Counted from the first letter of the stretch, positions 8,397-16,566 are shown. The stretch: 60,856 nucleotides of DNA from Chitinophagaceae bacterium (GCA_022841365.1 JALHRP010000017.1:1-60856), one strand, 5' to 3'. Translations and numbers: made by a program. Notes: a model not told the origin generated them from the letters alone.

Positions 8397-9533
8397 CTAA
8401 AACAAACTCCCTTGCATCCCCGGCCTCCGAAACTTTGTTCTGTCCAAACTCCACTCTTCTGCATTCATACCATAGAGCTTGCCATACTTTTTATACTGCT
8501 GTGCCACAATTTGTGCAATGGGTCCTTCACCACGCATTCGTACACCAAAACGGGTGTCGTTCACTTTTCCGTCATGACTGTGTTCAATATGATGCCACAC
8601 TTTATCTGCACGGTCGGGAAAATTTTTATACAGCCAGTCGTGAAATAAAAATTTGATAGCACCATTCAAACGAATAAATGTGTAAGCAGTAAAAGTAGCA
8701 CCGTTATCTTTTGCTGCTTTCATGATGCGTTGCATTTCGTGTTCGTTCAGTCCGGGAATCATGGGCCCCATCATAATGCCCATGCGTACACCTGCACTGC
8801 TCAGTTCGCTAATCACTCTCAGTTTTGCTTTTGCAGTTACGGTACGTGGTTCCATTACTCTTCTTAAATCTTCGTTGAAAGAGGTGATGGACACCATTGC
8901 CGATACAATATTTTTCTTCCCCATTTCCTGCAACACATCTTTGTCTTTTAGTATCCACGCATTTTTTGTGAGGATACCTACGGGTTGATTAAACTCGTTG
9001 CATACTTCCAACAATCCACGTGTTAAACGGTATTTCTGTTCGGCCGGTTGATAGCAATCGGTATTACCACTGAGCATGATGGGTGTGGCATCCCATTTGG
9101 GATGCATTAAAAATTTTCGCAGCAGTTGCGGCGCATTTTTTTTGATGAGGATCTTTTGTTCAAAATCCATTCCTGCACTGTAGCCCCAGTACTCATGCAC
9201 ATTGCGTGCATAGCAGTAAATGCAGCCATGTTCACAACCGGCATAGGGATTCATACTGTAGCTCATGCCCACATCGGGACTTTCCACTTTGTTGACAATG
9301 GTTTTACTTTCCTGTTCAATGTATTGGGTGGGTAAATTGGTTTCCTGCCAATCGTCAATTCCTTCAATGTGTTCTTTTGTTTTTTCATTTTTGAGAAAGC
9401 GGTTTTTGGTGTTGAACTGTGCACCACGTCCGGCAATATAGCCCCCTCCGTCTCCCCCTTCTGGGGAGGGATTAGAAACATCCTGCTTCTTTGGTGTTAC
9501 TTTAAAATGATCCTGTTGTAATTTTTCTGACAT
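8397..9533 (-). CDS. PA0069/Rv2578c-type radical SAM protein
   Basis: 378-aa radical SAM enzyme, probably cytosolic, of the family related to spore photoproduct lyase. CEHGCIYCYA gives a CxxxCxxC cluster motif (C100, C104, C107) in the setting NPYAGCEHGCIYC typical of this group; SGNTDCYQPAEQ and GIMMGPMIPGLN follow as barrel motifs. Substrate unknown. About residues 21-31 (NPSPEGGDGGG) are encoded by a REP-like GC element lying in frame, so the N-terminus before GAQFNTKNRF is probably not part of the conserved fold. The gene ends 70 nt before the VIT/plug gene on the same strand. Confidence 0.9.
   Translation of the reverse strand: MSEKLQQDHFKVTPKKQDVSNPSPEGGDGGGYIAGRGAQFNTKNRFLKNEKTKEHIEGIDDWQETNLPTQYIEQESKTIVNKVESPDVGMSYSMNPYAGCEHGCIYCYARNVHEYWGYSAGMDFEQKILIKKNAPQLLRKFLMHPKWDATPIMLSGNTDCYQPAEQKYRLTRGLLEVCNEFNQPVGILTKNAWILKDKDVLQEMGKKNIVSAMVSITSFNEDLRRVMEPRTVTAKAKLRVISELSSAGVRMGIMMGPMIPGLNEHEMQRIMKAAKDNGATFTAYTFIRLNGAIKFLFHDWLYKNFPDRADKVWHHIEHSHDGKVNDTRFGVRMRGEGPIAQIVAQQYKKYGKLYGMNAEEWSLDRTKFRRPGMQGSLF
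9441..9474 (-). repeat. REP-like GC element, copy A (inside the radical SAM gene)
   Basis: Read on the minus strand: a C-rich run, AGAA, a G-rich run, then GGAGGGGGCTA. It is read through in frame near the N-terminus of the radical SAM gene. The same layout recurs at 9779, 10437, 11145, 11597 and 18110. Confidence 0.65.
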
Positions 9534-9548
9534 AATGTTTTTGTTTTA

Positions 9549-9622
9549 AACCACAGAGACACGAAGACACAGAGTTGCTTCAGGTAACAGTTCTTCTCAG
9601 TGCACACTGTGTCTCTGTGGTT
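9549..9622. repeat. inverted repeat in the radical SAM upstream region
   Basis: AACCACAGAGACAC (9549-9562) and its complement (9609-9622) flank a 46-nt centre that begins GAAGACACAGAG. The 264-nt gap 9534-9797 holds this element and an otherwise featureless AT-rich stretch. The CCACAGAGACACAGAG type is, from general experience, a common intergenic repeat in environmental bacteria. Confidence 0.6.
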
Positions 9623-9778
9623 AATAAAAGTTGAATAGAATTGCTAAATGAGGCAGTGTGCGACGCAACGAAACTTTAATAGTAGTTCTCAACTCTGTTC
9701 CATAAAATTTAATTTATAATTTTTCTTAAGTTGGTATTTGTAAGTATAGGTATCTAAGCGAGGGCTGTGTCTTGCTGT

Positions 9779-9812
9779 CCTCCCCCTTCTGGGGGAGCTA
9801 GAGGGGGCTAAA
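9779..9812 (+). repeat. REP-like GC element, copy B (supplies the 2H gene stop)
   Basis: CCCCCTTCTGGGGG hairpin followed by GAGGGGGCTAAA. The TAG stop of the minus-strand 2H phosphoesterase gene (9798-9800) lies inside it, so the gene's last residues (SPL) are element-derived. Confidence 0.65.
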
Positions 9813-10427
9813 CAACTCCCCTTGCTTTGTTGTAACAGCAAGGTTTTGAAAAGCCAGTCGCTGTACAATTTGATATTTAGTATCCTGCAGCGGTCGTTTT
9901 AATAACAACATCCCATCGGCAATAAAACGCCCGGTGAAATGTTTGTGCGAAAATTCCAGCCAGCCTTTTTCATATTGCCAAGGTTCTAATTTTCGTGCAA
10001 TCGTTATAACCGGTTCAAGCATAAAATGCGGCTTGTTGTCCTTATTCAGTTTCATTAAACGCTGCGCATCGGTGCGGATGGTTTTTACCAATGATTGGAT
10101 GGGCAGCTTACTTACTACATTGATATAAATGGTATGGCTGGGGAAACTTCCGTAATCACGCAGTTCTACTTTTATAGGATGAAACCCCATCGCAATCATC
10201 TGCAACCTGTTCAGCAAACGTTCTTCCATCATTTCATACTGGAGAAAATTCGCCAGCGTAATGTGTGGCTTTCCCCACTTGGCCTGCTCACAGCGGTAAT
10301 CGGTTGAAAACTGTTCTTTTACTTTTACAATACGGTTCCATAATTCTTCATGCGGACTTAATACCAGCAAATACTCATAAATACGGTAACCGGGAATAGT
10401 TGTGGTTGTAATTGATTGTAATTGCAT
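9798..10427 (-). CDS. 2'-5' RNA ligase superfamily (2H phosphoesterase) protein
   Basis: 209-aa cytosolic protein of the 2H family, whose members use two HxT motifs on cyclic-phosphate or 2'-5' RNA bonds. The first is present (KPHITLANF, H55/T57). At the second, PHITIAR is expected but PVITIARKL is seen, so Val140 replaces the catalytic His. I chose ATG 10427 (MQLQSITTTT); the 35-codon in-frame extension to 10532 only translates a REP-like element and spacer. A His in KPHFML (H134) could not simply replace the missing one. Activity may be lost or changed to binding. Confidence 0.8.
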   Translation of the reverse strand: MQLQSITTTTIPGYRIYEYLLVLSPHEELWNRIVKVKEQFSTDYRCEQAKWGKPHITLANFLQYEMMEERLLNRLQMIAMGFHPIKVELRDYGSFPSHTIYINVVSKLPIQSLVKTIRTDAQRLMKLNKDNKPHFMLEPVITIARKLEPWQYEKGWLEFSHKHFTGRFIADGMLLLKRPLQDTKYQIVQRLAFQNLAVTTKQGELFSPL

Positions 10428-10436
10428 AACCCATCG

Positions 10437-10475
10437 TTTAAGCCTCACCCTCGTTCCCTCTCCAGTAGAGAGGTA
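10437..10475 (-). repeat. REP-like GC element, copy C (5' of the 2H gene)
   Basis: Minus-strand reading: CCTCTCTACTGGAGAGG hairpin, then GAGGGTGAGGCTTAAA, ending 10 nt before the chosen ATG. More diverged than the other copies. Confidence 0.5.
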
Positions 10476-10615
10476 GGCCGGGCAAGTAGTTACTAATTTA
10501 AATACTGATGTACACTTCTGCTGTTTACACAATCATCTTTTTGTTGAGAGATCATTAACAGCAGGATGGGTTTGCCGAAGTAACTGTTTCAAAAAAAATA
10601 TTTGCTGAAACCGTG

Positions 10616-10644
10616 TTGCTAAATTACTAAAAGTTTTAGCTTTA
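10616..10644 (+). promoter_or_regulatory. promoter with overlapping palindrome for the umuD-like operon
   Basis: TTG (10616-10618), 18 nt, then TAGCTTTA (10637-10644) fits the Bacteroidetes promoter with one mismatch. A perfect palindrome CTAAAAGTTTTAG (10627-10639) spans the spacer and the first bases of the -7 element, the right place for a repressor operator such as a LexA-like site. The start codon is about 75 nt downstream. The identity of the regulator is inference. Confidence 0.5.
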
Positions 10645-10718
10645 CCAAACTTTCTTACAAACCCAGACATGTTTTTTTATCACCACTTCTTGCAAGAGCA
10701 GGAGTTAAATTATTTTTT

Positions 10719-11156
10719 ATGGATGGGGAAGATTTTTTTGGTGCCGCTTACAAAGGCAGCAAACAGTTTACACAACAGCAGGTGAAAACAGCGAACGCAA
10801 CAGGCTTTGGTGCAGCTGCCGATGATTATGCTGAGCGTGGTATTGATTTAAATGAACAGCTCATTAAAAACAAACCGGCGACGTTCTTTTTTAAAATGAA
10901 AGGCGATGCCATGCAACAGGTGGGCATTTTTGATGGCGATATTTTAATTGTAGACCGCTCGTTGCAATTAGTGAATGGAAAAATTATTGTAGCGGTACTC
11001 AACGGTGAGTTACTTGTGCGGCGATTTCATAAAAATTTTTCATCGGCATTTTTAATTCCGGAAAATCCGAGATACAAACCGGTGAACCTTGCAGAGTTCA
11101 GTGATTTTAAAGTGTGGGGAGTAGTGGTGCATTCCATTCATTCGTTTACCCCCTAA
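10719..11156 (+). CDS. UmuD-like S24 protein lacking catalytic Ser and Lys
   Basis: 145-aa homologue of UmuD, the Pol V subunit that normally cuts itself during the SOS response. Alignment by eye is clear over GFGAAADDYAERGIDLN, GIFDGDILIVDRS and VWGVVVHS. With an offset of four, E. coli S60 corresponds to Ala64 (KGDAMQQ instead of GDSM), K97 to Arg101 (LLVRRF) and the C24-G25 cleavage site to T28-G29. The protein therefore should not self-cleave. The fold motifs are intact and the gene leads an operon with umuC, so a non-cleaved accessory subunit is more likely than decay. The TAA stop lies within a REP-like element. Confidence 0.88.
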   Translation: MDGEDFFGAAYKGSKQFTQQQVKTANATGFGAAADDYAERGIDLNEQLIKNKPATFFFKMKGDAMQQVGIFDGDILIVDRSLQLVNGKIIVAVLNGELLVRRFHKNFSSAFLIPENPRYKPVNLAEFSDFKVWGVVVHSIHSFTP

Positions 11157-11172
11157 CCCCCTGCAGGGGAAC
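11145..11172 (-). repeat. REP-like GC element, copy D (umuD stop / DUF559 upstream)
   Basis: CCCCCTGCAGGGG with a preceding ACCCCCTAA; the minus-strand reading matches the family layout. It supplies the TAA stop of the UmuD-like gene. Confidence 0.55.
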
Positions 11173-11203
11173 TATACGCAACAACCAGATAAAATACTAC
11201 AGT

Positions 11204-11569
11204 ATGGAAAAGAAAATGTTTTACAGGGCTTCACCACTTTTATTCGGACTGGCAAAAGAGTTACGTAATCATGTAACAAATGCGGAAATGGTACTATGGA
11301 GTTATTTACGAACAAAACCTGATGGTTTCAAATTCAGAAGACAACAACCATTAGGAATTTTTATTGCAGACTTTTATTGTCATCGCCTGAAATTGGTAAT
11401 TGAGATTGACGGATCAATTCACAAGAAAAAAGAAGTAGCAGAACACGATCGATATAGACAACGTCTAATTGAAGAAGACGGAATAAATGTAGTGCGTTTT
11501 ACTAATGAACAAATAGAAACCGATCTTGATCATGTAATTAGTACAATACAAGAACTGTTACATGTTTAA
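11204..11569 (+). CDS. DUF559 domain protein (Vsr-like endonuclease fold)
   Basis: 121-aa small protein with the DUF559 core related to very-short-patch-repair endonucleases (PD-(D/E)xK fold): FIADFYC (D56), VIEIDGSIH (E67, D69) and a C-terminal INVVRFTNEQI strand-helix. I start at MEKKMFYRAS (ATG 11204); an in-frame ATG at 11114 would overlap the UmuD-like gene. It lies between the UmuD-like and UmuC genes on the same strand, suggesting a role in DNA damage tolerance or nicking, but DUF559 genes also occur as scattered solitary genes. DNA substrate unknown. Confidence 0.85.
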   Translation: MEKKMFYRASPLLFGLAKELRNHVTNAEMVLWSYLRTKPDGFKFRRQQPLGIFIADFYCHRLKLVIEIDGSIHKKKEVAEHDRYRQRLIEEDGINVVRFTNEQIETDLDHVISTIQELLHV

Positions 11570-11596
11570 AACAGAAACAAAAACAGCGGAGTGTTT

Positions 11597-11627
11597 GAGC
11601 TCTCCCTTTAGGGAGCGGGGAGGGTCT
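11597..11627 (+). repeat. REP-like GC element, copy E (at the umuC start)
   Basis: CTCCCTTTAGGGAG hairpin followed by CGGGGAGGGTCT, ending at the umuC ATG. Its GGGGAGGG lies at ribosome-binding distance from that ATG. Confidence 0.65.
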
Positions 11628-12911
11628 ATGTATGCCATTGTTGATTGTAATAATTTCTATTGTTCCTGCGAACGATTATTTAAACCGCATTTGGATAATA
11701 AACCGGTTGTGGTACTCAGTAACAACGATGGCTGTATTATCAGCCGCAGCGATGAAGCGAAGTTGTTGGGTGTGGATATGGCAGGGCCGTACTTTATGGC
11801 GAAGCCGTTGATTAAAAAACATGATGTTTCAGTATTCAGCAGCAACTACAACCTCTATGGCGATTTGAGCATGCGGGTGATGGATACACTGCGTGCTGTT
11901 ATTGGCAAGCAACAGGTAGAAGTGTATTCGGTTGATGAAGCATTTGTTGACCTGAGCATGTTCGCCACAGAAGAGCTGGATGATATTGCACGTAAGATGA
12001 AAGCAACGGTTGAACAATGGACGGGTATTAAGGTGTCAATTGGTGTAGCGCCAACAAAAGTTTTATCCAAGCTGGCGAATCGCTTATCGAAAAAAAACAA
12101 AGTAAAATCAGGCGGAGTGATTGTGCTGGATACGATGGAGAAAATAAAACAGGCTTTAGCCATTACACCTGTTGGTGACATCTGGGGAGTAGGTGGTCAG
12201 TATGCAAAGAAACTAAAAGAACAATGGTTTATTGATGATGCATTGCAGCTGAGTAAAATGAGTGAAGAGTTTGGTCGCCTGCATTTAGGTGGTGTGGTAG
12301 GTGTCCGTTTGATCCGGGAACTCAACGGTATTGCATCAAAAGAAATGCAGGACGAACTGGTAAATAAAAAAATGATCGCTACCACACGCATGTTCGGCAG
12401 CCCGGTTGGCGACATCAATGATATTAAAGAGGCCGTTGCTACCTATACATCAAGGGCTGCCGAAAAATTAAGACGGCAGCAGAGTGCTGCCAACATCATC
12501 AGTGTATTTGTGGTATCAAAAGAAGAAAATCACAACGCCACGTTTAACCGTGGTATTACGCACAGCAAGTACAGCATCTTACCAACTGCCACTTCTTTCA
12601 CGAATGAATTAATTAAACCGGCAGTAGCAATGGTTGATCATCTATTCAAAAAAGGAACATTGTATAAAAAAGCAGGGGTGATGTTGAGCGGACTTGTTCC
12701 AGATGCTTCTATTCAGGGAAATTTATTTTTGCCCCAAACAAAAAACAACAGCCGCCTGCTGATGGATATGATTGATAACATCAACTTCAGTCAGCGGAAT
12801 GATGTGTTGAAGTTTGCAGCCAGCGGCACCACCCGGGATTGGAAGATGCGGCAGGAATTACGCAGTCCACGTTATACCACACGTTGGGAAGAGTTGTACG
12901 AAGTAAAGTAA
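11628..12911 (+). CDS. umuC: Y-family DNA polymerase, UmuC (Pol V catalytic subunit)
   Basis: 427-aa translesion polymerase, close to E. coli UmuC length. MYAIVDCNNFYCSCE holds the first metal Asp (D6); SVDEAFVDLS gives D103/E104. SIGVAPTKVLSKLANRL and the HhH region near VGDIWGVGGQYAKKL follow. The C-terminus (RDWKMRQELRSPRYTT) is the DUF4113 tail of UmuC proteins. I use ATG 11628; the 22-codon extension to 11562 reads through a REP-like element. The operon with the UmuD-like protein implies Pol V-type mutagenic bypass, regulated by the palindromic promoter at 10616. Confidence 0.95.
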   Translation: MYAIVDCNNFYCSCERLFKPHLDNKPVVVLSNNDGCIISRSDEAKLLGVDMAGPYFMAKPLIKKHDVSVFSSNYNLYGDLSMRVMDTLRAVIGKQQVEVYSVDEAFVDLSMFATEELDDIARKMKATVEQWTGIKVSIGVAPTKVLSKLANRLSKKNKVKSGGVIVLDTMEKIKQALAITPVGDIWGVGGQYAKKLKEQWFIDDALQLSKMSEEFGRLHLGGVVGVRLIRELNGIASKEMQDELVNKKMIATTRMFGSPVGDINDIKEAVATYTSRAAEKLRRQQSAANIISVFVVSKEENHNATFNRGITHSKYSILPTATSFTNELIKPAVAMVDHLFKKGTLYKKAGVMLSGLVPDASIQGNLFLPQTKNNSRLLMDMIDNINFSQRNDVLKFAASGTTRDWKMRQELRSPRYTTRWEELYEVK

Positions 12912-12982
12912 ACAAGCCGCTGATACTTTTTCCGGTGAAAGAAACAGGTAATTCGGTACATTCATTTTCCTAAACCAAACAC

Positions 12983-14275
12983 ATGAGAAAGATTATTTCC
13001 CTGCTGCTGTTACAAGCTGTTGTTTTCTTTTCATTCGCACAGCAAAAGACGATTGCAATACAATGTGGTAAAATACTGGATGTACGCAGCGGTAAAATTT
13101 TAGTGAACCAGGTGATTCTTGTAAAAGGAAACAAGATTGAATCAATTACCGATGCTGCCAACTTCAAACAAAAAACAGATTCAGTGATTGATCTGAAAGA
13201 CTATTTTATTTTGCCGGGATTGATCGACTGTCACACACATGTACTGCTGCAGGGAGATATTACCACTGAAGATTATGATGTACAGATATTGAAAGAATCC
13301 ATTCCTTACCGCACACTGCGTGCATCGAAAAGTGCACATCAATCGCTGCTCAACGGTTTTACAACCATCCGTGATTTGGGAACGGAAGGCGCAGGCTATG
13401 CCGATGTGGATATTAAGAAAGCCATCAACAAAAATATTATTCCCGGTCCGAGAATGTTTGTATCAACGCTGGCCATTAACACAACGGGGCATTATTTAAT
13501 TGCAGAGAAAGAATATGCATGGGAATTAAAATTACCCAAGGGGCTGCAGGAAATTACCGGTGCCGATGAGGGACGCAAAGCAGTGCGTACACAAATTGCT
13601 TATGGTGCAGACTGGATAAAAATTTATGCCGATCGTGGTTATGTGCGTTTACCCAACGGGGGTTATAAAAGCATTCCCAATTTTACCAAAGAAGAAATTG
13701 AAGCTATTGCCGATGAAACGCTTAAAAGCAGAAAAAAATTAGCAGCACATGCTGTTACACCCGATGGGATTATTTATTCCATCAACGCAGGCGCAAGTAG
13801 TATTGAACATGGCTTTGGCATGAACGAAGAATGCATGCAATTGATGGCAAAGAAAAATGTGTTCTGGTGCCCAACCATTTATGTGAACGATTTTGTTGCA
13901 GAAGGAAGAGCCAAAGCAGGAAGCCCGATTAATAAATACTTTACACAATCAGAGCCGGATGTATTTAAAAAAGCAATGAGCTTTGGTGTAAAGATTGCTT
14001 ACGGTACAGATATTGGCGGTTACGACTGGAACGAACCGCAAACAAAAGATTTTGAATATTTTATTCAATACGGGATGCAGCCGCTGCAGGCCATCCAAAC
14101 AGCAACCATCAATGGAGCAGAGTTACTGGAACAAACAGGATTGATTGGCGAAATAATTCCCGGTGCCTATGCCGATATCATTGCAGTAAAAGAAAATCCA
14201 CTCAATAACATTAAAGTATTGGGCGATGTAAAGTTTGTAATGAAAGACGGAAAAGTATATAAGCAGAGTAAATAA
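12983..14275 (+). CDS. secreted amidohydrolase (imidazolonepropionase-like)
   Basis: 430-aa metal-dependent hydrolase of the amidohydrolase superfamily with a signal peptide (MRKIISLLLLQAVVFFSFAQ), so periplasmic or exported. LPGLIDCHTHV supplies the HxH metal ligands, KKLAAHAVTPDG and ASSIEHGFG further His ligands, and IAYGTDIGG the catalytic Asp. The C-terminal GAYADIIAVKENPL strand is typical of the small beta domain. Close family members act on dipeptides or cyclic amides; substrate not deducible. It starts 71 nt after umuC with no recognised promoter; a terminator follows. Confidence 0.88.
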   Translation: MRKIISLLLLQAVVFFSFAQQKTIAIQCGKILDVRSGKILVNQVILVKGNKIESITDAANFKQKTDSVIDLKDYFILPGLIDCHTHVLLQGDITTEDYDVQILKESIPYRTLRASKSAHQSLLNGFTTIRDLGTEGAGYADVDIKKAINKNIIPGPRMFVSTLAINTTGHYLIAEKEYAWELKLPKGLQEITGADEGRKAVRTQIAYGADWIKIYADRGYVRLPNGGYKSIPNFTKEEIEAIADETLKSRKKLAAHAVTPDGIIYSINAGASSIEHGFGMNEECMQLMAKKNVFWCPTIYVNDFVAEGRAKAGSPINKYFTQSEPDVFKKAMSFGVKIAYGTDIGGYDWNEPQTKDFEYFIQYGMQPLQAIQTATINGAELLEQTGLIGEIIPGAYADIIAVKENPLNNIKVLGDVKFVMKDGKVYKQSK

Positions 14276-14299
14276 AAATTATTCTATGTAAAAAGAAAA

Positions 14300-14320
14300 G
14301 GGGCTTCTAAAGCCCCTTTA
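14300..14320 (+). terminator. intrinsic terminator after the amidohydrolase gene
   Basis: GGGGCTT/AAGCCCC stem of 7 bp with a CTA loop followed by TTTATT, 24 nt past the stop codon. The minus-strand reading also ends in CCCCTTTTCTTTT, so it may work in both directions. Confidence 0.75.
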
Positions 14321-14484
14321 TTAGTAGATGTTTGAAAAATGTATTGTTGAAAATAGTTGTTAAAACTTCCACCAAGATTTGGCAGAGGGCTCAGGTTTCT
14401 TAATTGCAGAATTGAAGTGTTTGTTTACATTGGTTTATTTTAACTATTCAACATTATTAGTTTATAATTTCATCTCTTTCATTC

Positions 14485-14511
14485 GATCAGACCACTAGGC
14501 GTGGTCCGATC
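14485..14511. repeat. inverted repeat 3' of the DUF2490 gene
   Basis: GATC-A-GACCAC and GTGGTC-C-GATC face each other around TAGGC (one mismatch), just past the DUF2490 stop. No T-run follows on either strand. The arms recall the GGTC...GACC element at 28440. The rest of 14321-14484 shows nothing I can interpret. Confidence 0.45.
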
Positions 14512-14517
14512 TTATAC

Positions 14518-15291
14518 TTACTTGAACTGATTTACATTGATGATACCCGAAAGTATCAATCCGTTGTTACGTTGAAAAACATTTCTGCCGTTTACTTCTC
14601 TTCCCAGTTGTAAAATCTGGTTGATAAAACCTCCTTCTAATCGAAACGACGAACTGAAACGATAACCGAGCAACAAACCAATCCTGTTCTGATCAAAAAT
14701 ATTTTCATTCACATTTTTCCCAAAGCCAATAAAAATTTCATCATAAGCAGCAATGTATGGTTCTTTGTCTTCGAGGGTTTTACCTTTTAATGCATGTTGC
14801 AAACGAAGCATATACCTTGCACGGTTTAAGTATAACCATTCTTCCGGTTTCACAGATGCAGCAGTTGCATAACGGGGCAGCCATCGTTGTTCCAGTAAAA
14901 AGCGATGTGTAAGATCAACGCTTCCGTTGCGTTGTGTTAGTGTAGCAGCCTGGTACAAACGGTGTTCAGTAAATGTTTTTCCAAACGCATTGAGCGGATA
15001 ATCTCCATAGTTATAGGTCTCTGCCCATGCATAACCGGCACGTACAGTAAGGTTGCTGTTTACATGATAGTTGATGCCGGTGCGGAGTAAACTCTGTTGC
15101 CACTTGCTTAAAAAATCTTCCCTGCGCCATTGATACTCCAGATGAGCACTCCATTTTTTTTGAATGAAAAAAGTGCCTGTAGCAGCATACCAGCCAATAC
15201 TGTTATAATCGTTGATTCTCGTGTTTTGTGCAGTGCTGTAAAAGTTACAGATGCACAATACAGTTATGAGCAAAAGTGAAATTCGTTTCAT
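14518..15291 (-). CDS. DUF2490 family outer-membrane-type protein
   Basis: 257-aa exported protein from ATG 15291 (MKRISLLLITVLCICNFYSTAQ signal peptide; the upstream ATG at 15312 would bury it). The mature part is strand-rich with alternating aromatics (WSAHLEYQWRRED, LTVRAGYAWAETYNYG, IGLLLGYRFSSSFRLEGGFINQI), like a beta-barrel and like DUF2490 proteins of Bacteroidota. Function unknown. It is a single gene between an IR element and the metallophosphoesterase gene, both on the minus strand. Confidence 0.8.
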   Translation of the reverse strand: MKRISLLLITVLCICNFYSTAQNTRINDYNSIGWYAATGTFFIQKKWSAHLEYQWRREDFLSKWQQSLLRTGINYHVNSNLTVRAGYAWAETYNYGDYPLNAFGKTFTEHRLYQAATLTQRNGSVDLTHRFLLEQRWLPRYATAASVKPEEWLYLNRARYMLRLQHALKGKTLEDKEPYIAAYDEIFIGFGKNVNENIFDQNRIGLLLGYRFSSSFRLEGGFINQILQLGREVNGRNVFQRNNGLILSGIINVNQFK

Positions 15292-15429
15292 GGTCTGCAA
15301 AAATAATGGCATCCGGATGAATTACAGAAGGATAAAAATGTTGGCAAACACTAGATTGATCTGATCAGTAAAATTTTAAGCAATGCTGATGTTGAATGCA
15401 AAGTTGATTCATGTGCAGCAATAGTGTTC

Positions 15430-16518
15430 TTATGCAGTCAGCAGTTTTTTCAACGGCATCTCTTCCAGAATCATTCGTTCTGATGAAGCTCCGCTCTTTT
15501 TCCATTTAATTAAGCGAATCATACCATCGGCAATTTCAATACCGGTAATGTCGCCATCACTGTAACAGCAACATCCGCTGTTAAAATAATACGGCTTCAT
15601 ATTTACATAGTTCCCGCTTACATAATCATATTCCTGTTGTCTGAAATGGATGGCAGCATTGAGCGATGCAATCAGTGCTTCATCTTTACGTTCTCTTGCA
15701 TCCATCAGTTGTTTATATAAATGCTCCAGATGTGTGAGCGATGCAAACACCGGCTGATGAGTATGACCTGTAATGAGCACCGGATTTTTTTCCAGCTTGC
15801 TCCACTCATACATAAACAGGTTGTGTTTGGTTTTTAATTCTTTGCTGGCGGCGGGTGTGTTGGGATTTAAGTTGAGATAACTTTGCAGCGGTGCCCATAT
15901 ACGGCCAACAAACCATGCACTCAAAGGATTGGTATCACTTTGCCCATCGCCCTGATGGCCATGTGTTAAAAAAACCGGCAGCATTTTTTCTTCTATGGCA
16001 ATCTGCAATACAACGGCTTCATACACTTTTACAGGTTCGCCATACATACTCATCAGTTGCAAGCCTGCAAACGGATCGTTGTTCCAGAAAATATCATGAT
16101 TGCCGAACACTTTGGTAAAGCGTTTTGCCTGCAGGAATTTTTTCTCGGCTTCTGTTGTTATTTTATTATTTGCTTTTACAGGCCACATGGTGTTTTCCCA
16201 CAACTCTTCACTGTCACCCAGCGAAATAAAATGAAATTGCTGCTCATTATAATACGAGAGTGCAGCGAGGTAGTTCGGTTCTGCCTTTATAAAATCATCA
16301 CTTCCATTCTTAGCTCCTTTATGCTGATCGCTGAAGATGATAAACCTGTCTGCTTCAACAGCGTTCAGCAGCAATCCTTTTTTGCCGGGATTTGTAAGAC
16401 TGTGTTCATACAATTTGGTTAAAGCAGTATGCACCCGTTGCAAATCGGGTTTGCTCGAAAATTTATTGGCCAGTCTTGTAACCGGTTTGGTTAATATTTT
16501 TTGGAGGAATCGGCGCAT
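15430..16518 (-). CDS. metallophosphoesterase (calcineurin-like)
   Basis: 362-aa phosphoesterase from ATG 16518 (MRRFLQKILTKPV); the longer frame to 16617 would overlap the divergent gene. The metal-site motifs appear in order: FSDQHKG (D, H), LGDSEELWEN (GDxxE), FGNHDIFW (GNHD), LTHGHQGD and TGHTHQPVF (GHTH). It has no signal peptide. The extended insert between GHTH and the C-terminus (FNSGCCCYSDGDITGIEI) has a Cys triplet. Substrate unknown. Divergent from the kinase-RapZ gene across a 48-nt gap. Confidence 0.87.
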   Translation of the reverse strand: MRRFLQKILTKPVTRLANKFSSKPDLQRVHTALTKLYEHSLTNPGKKGLLLNAVEADRFIIFSDQHKGAKNGSDDFIKAEPNYLAALSYYNEQQFHFISLGDSEELWENTMWPVKANNKITTEAEKKFLQAKRFTKVFGNHDIFWNNDPFAGLQLMSMYGEPVKVYEAVVLQIAIEEKMLPVFLTHGHQGDGQSDTNPLSAWFVGRIWAPLQSYLNLNPNTPAASKELKTKHNLFMYEWSKLEKNPVLITGHTHQPVFASLTHLEHLYKQLMDARERKDEALIASLNAAIHFRQQEYDYVSGNYVNMKPYYFNSGCCCYSDGDITGIEIADGMIRLIKWKKSGASSERMILEEMPLKKLLTA

Positions 16519-16531
16519 ATAGTTTAAGATC

Positions 16532-16561
16532 TTGCTAAAATAACTATTTTTCGTTCCTTTG
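16532..16561 (+). promoter_or_regulatory. promoter of the kinase-RapZ gene
   Basis: TTG (16532-16534), 19 nt, then TTCCTTTG (16554-16561), one mismatch from TAnnTTTG. Only 5 nt separate it from the ATG at 16567, so the mRNA could be leaderless or nearly so. Confidence 0.5.
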
Positions 16562-16566
16562 AACTT

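Noticed and set aside
10428-10532. Longer N-terminus for the 2H phosphoesterase
   Set aside because: The 35 extra codons translate a REP-like element and spacer; the conserved fold begins after ATG 10427.
11562-11627. Longer N-terminus for UmuC
   Set aside because: It reads through a REP-like element; UmuC proteins begin with the MYAIVDCNNFY-type strand at ATG 11628.
14485-14511. Rho-independent terminator for the DUF2490 gene
   Set aside because: The hairpin has no T-run on either strand and a mismatch in the stem; kept only as a repeat.
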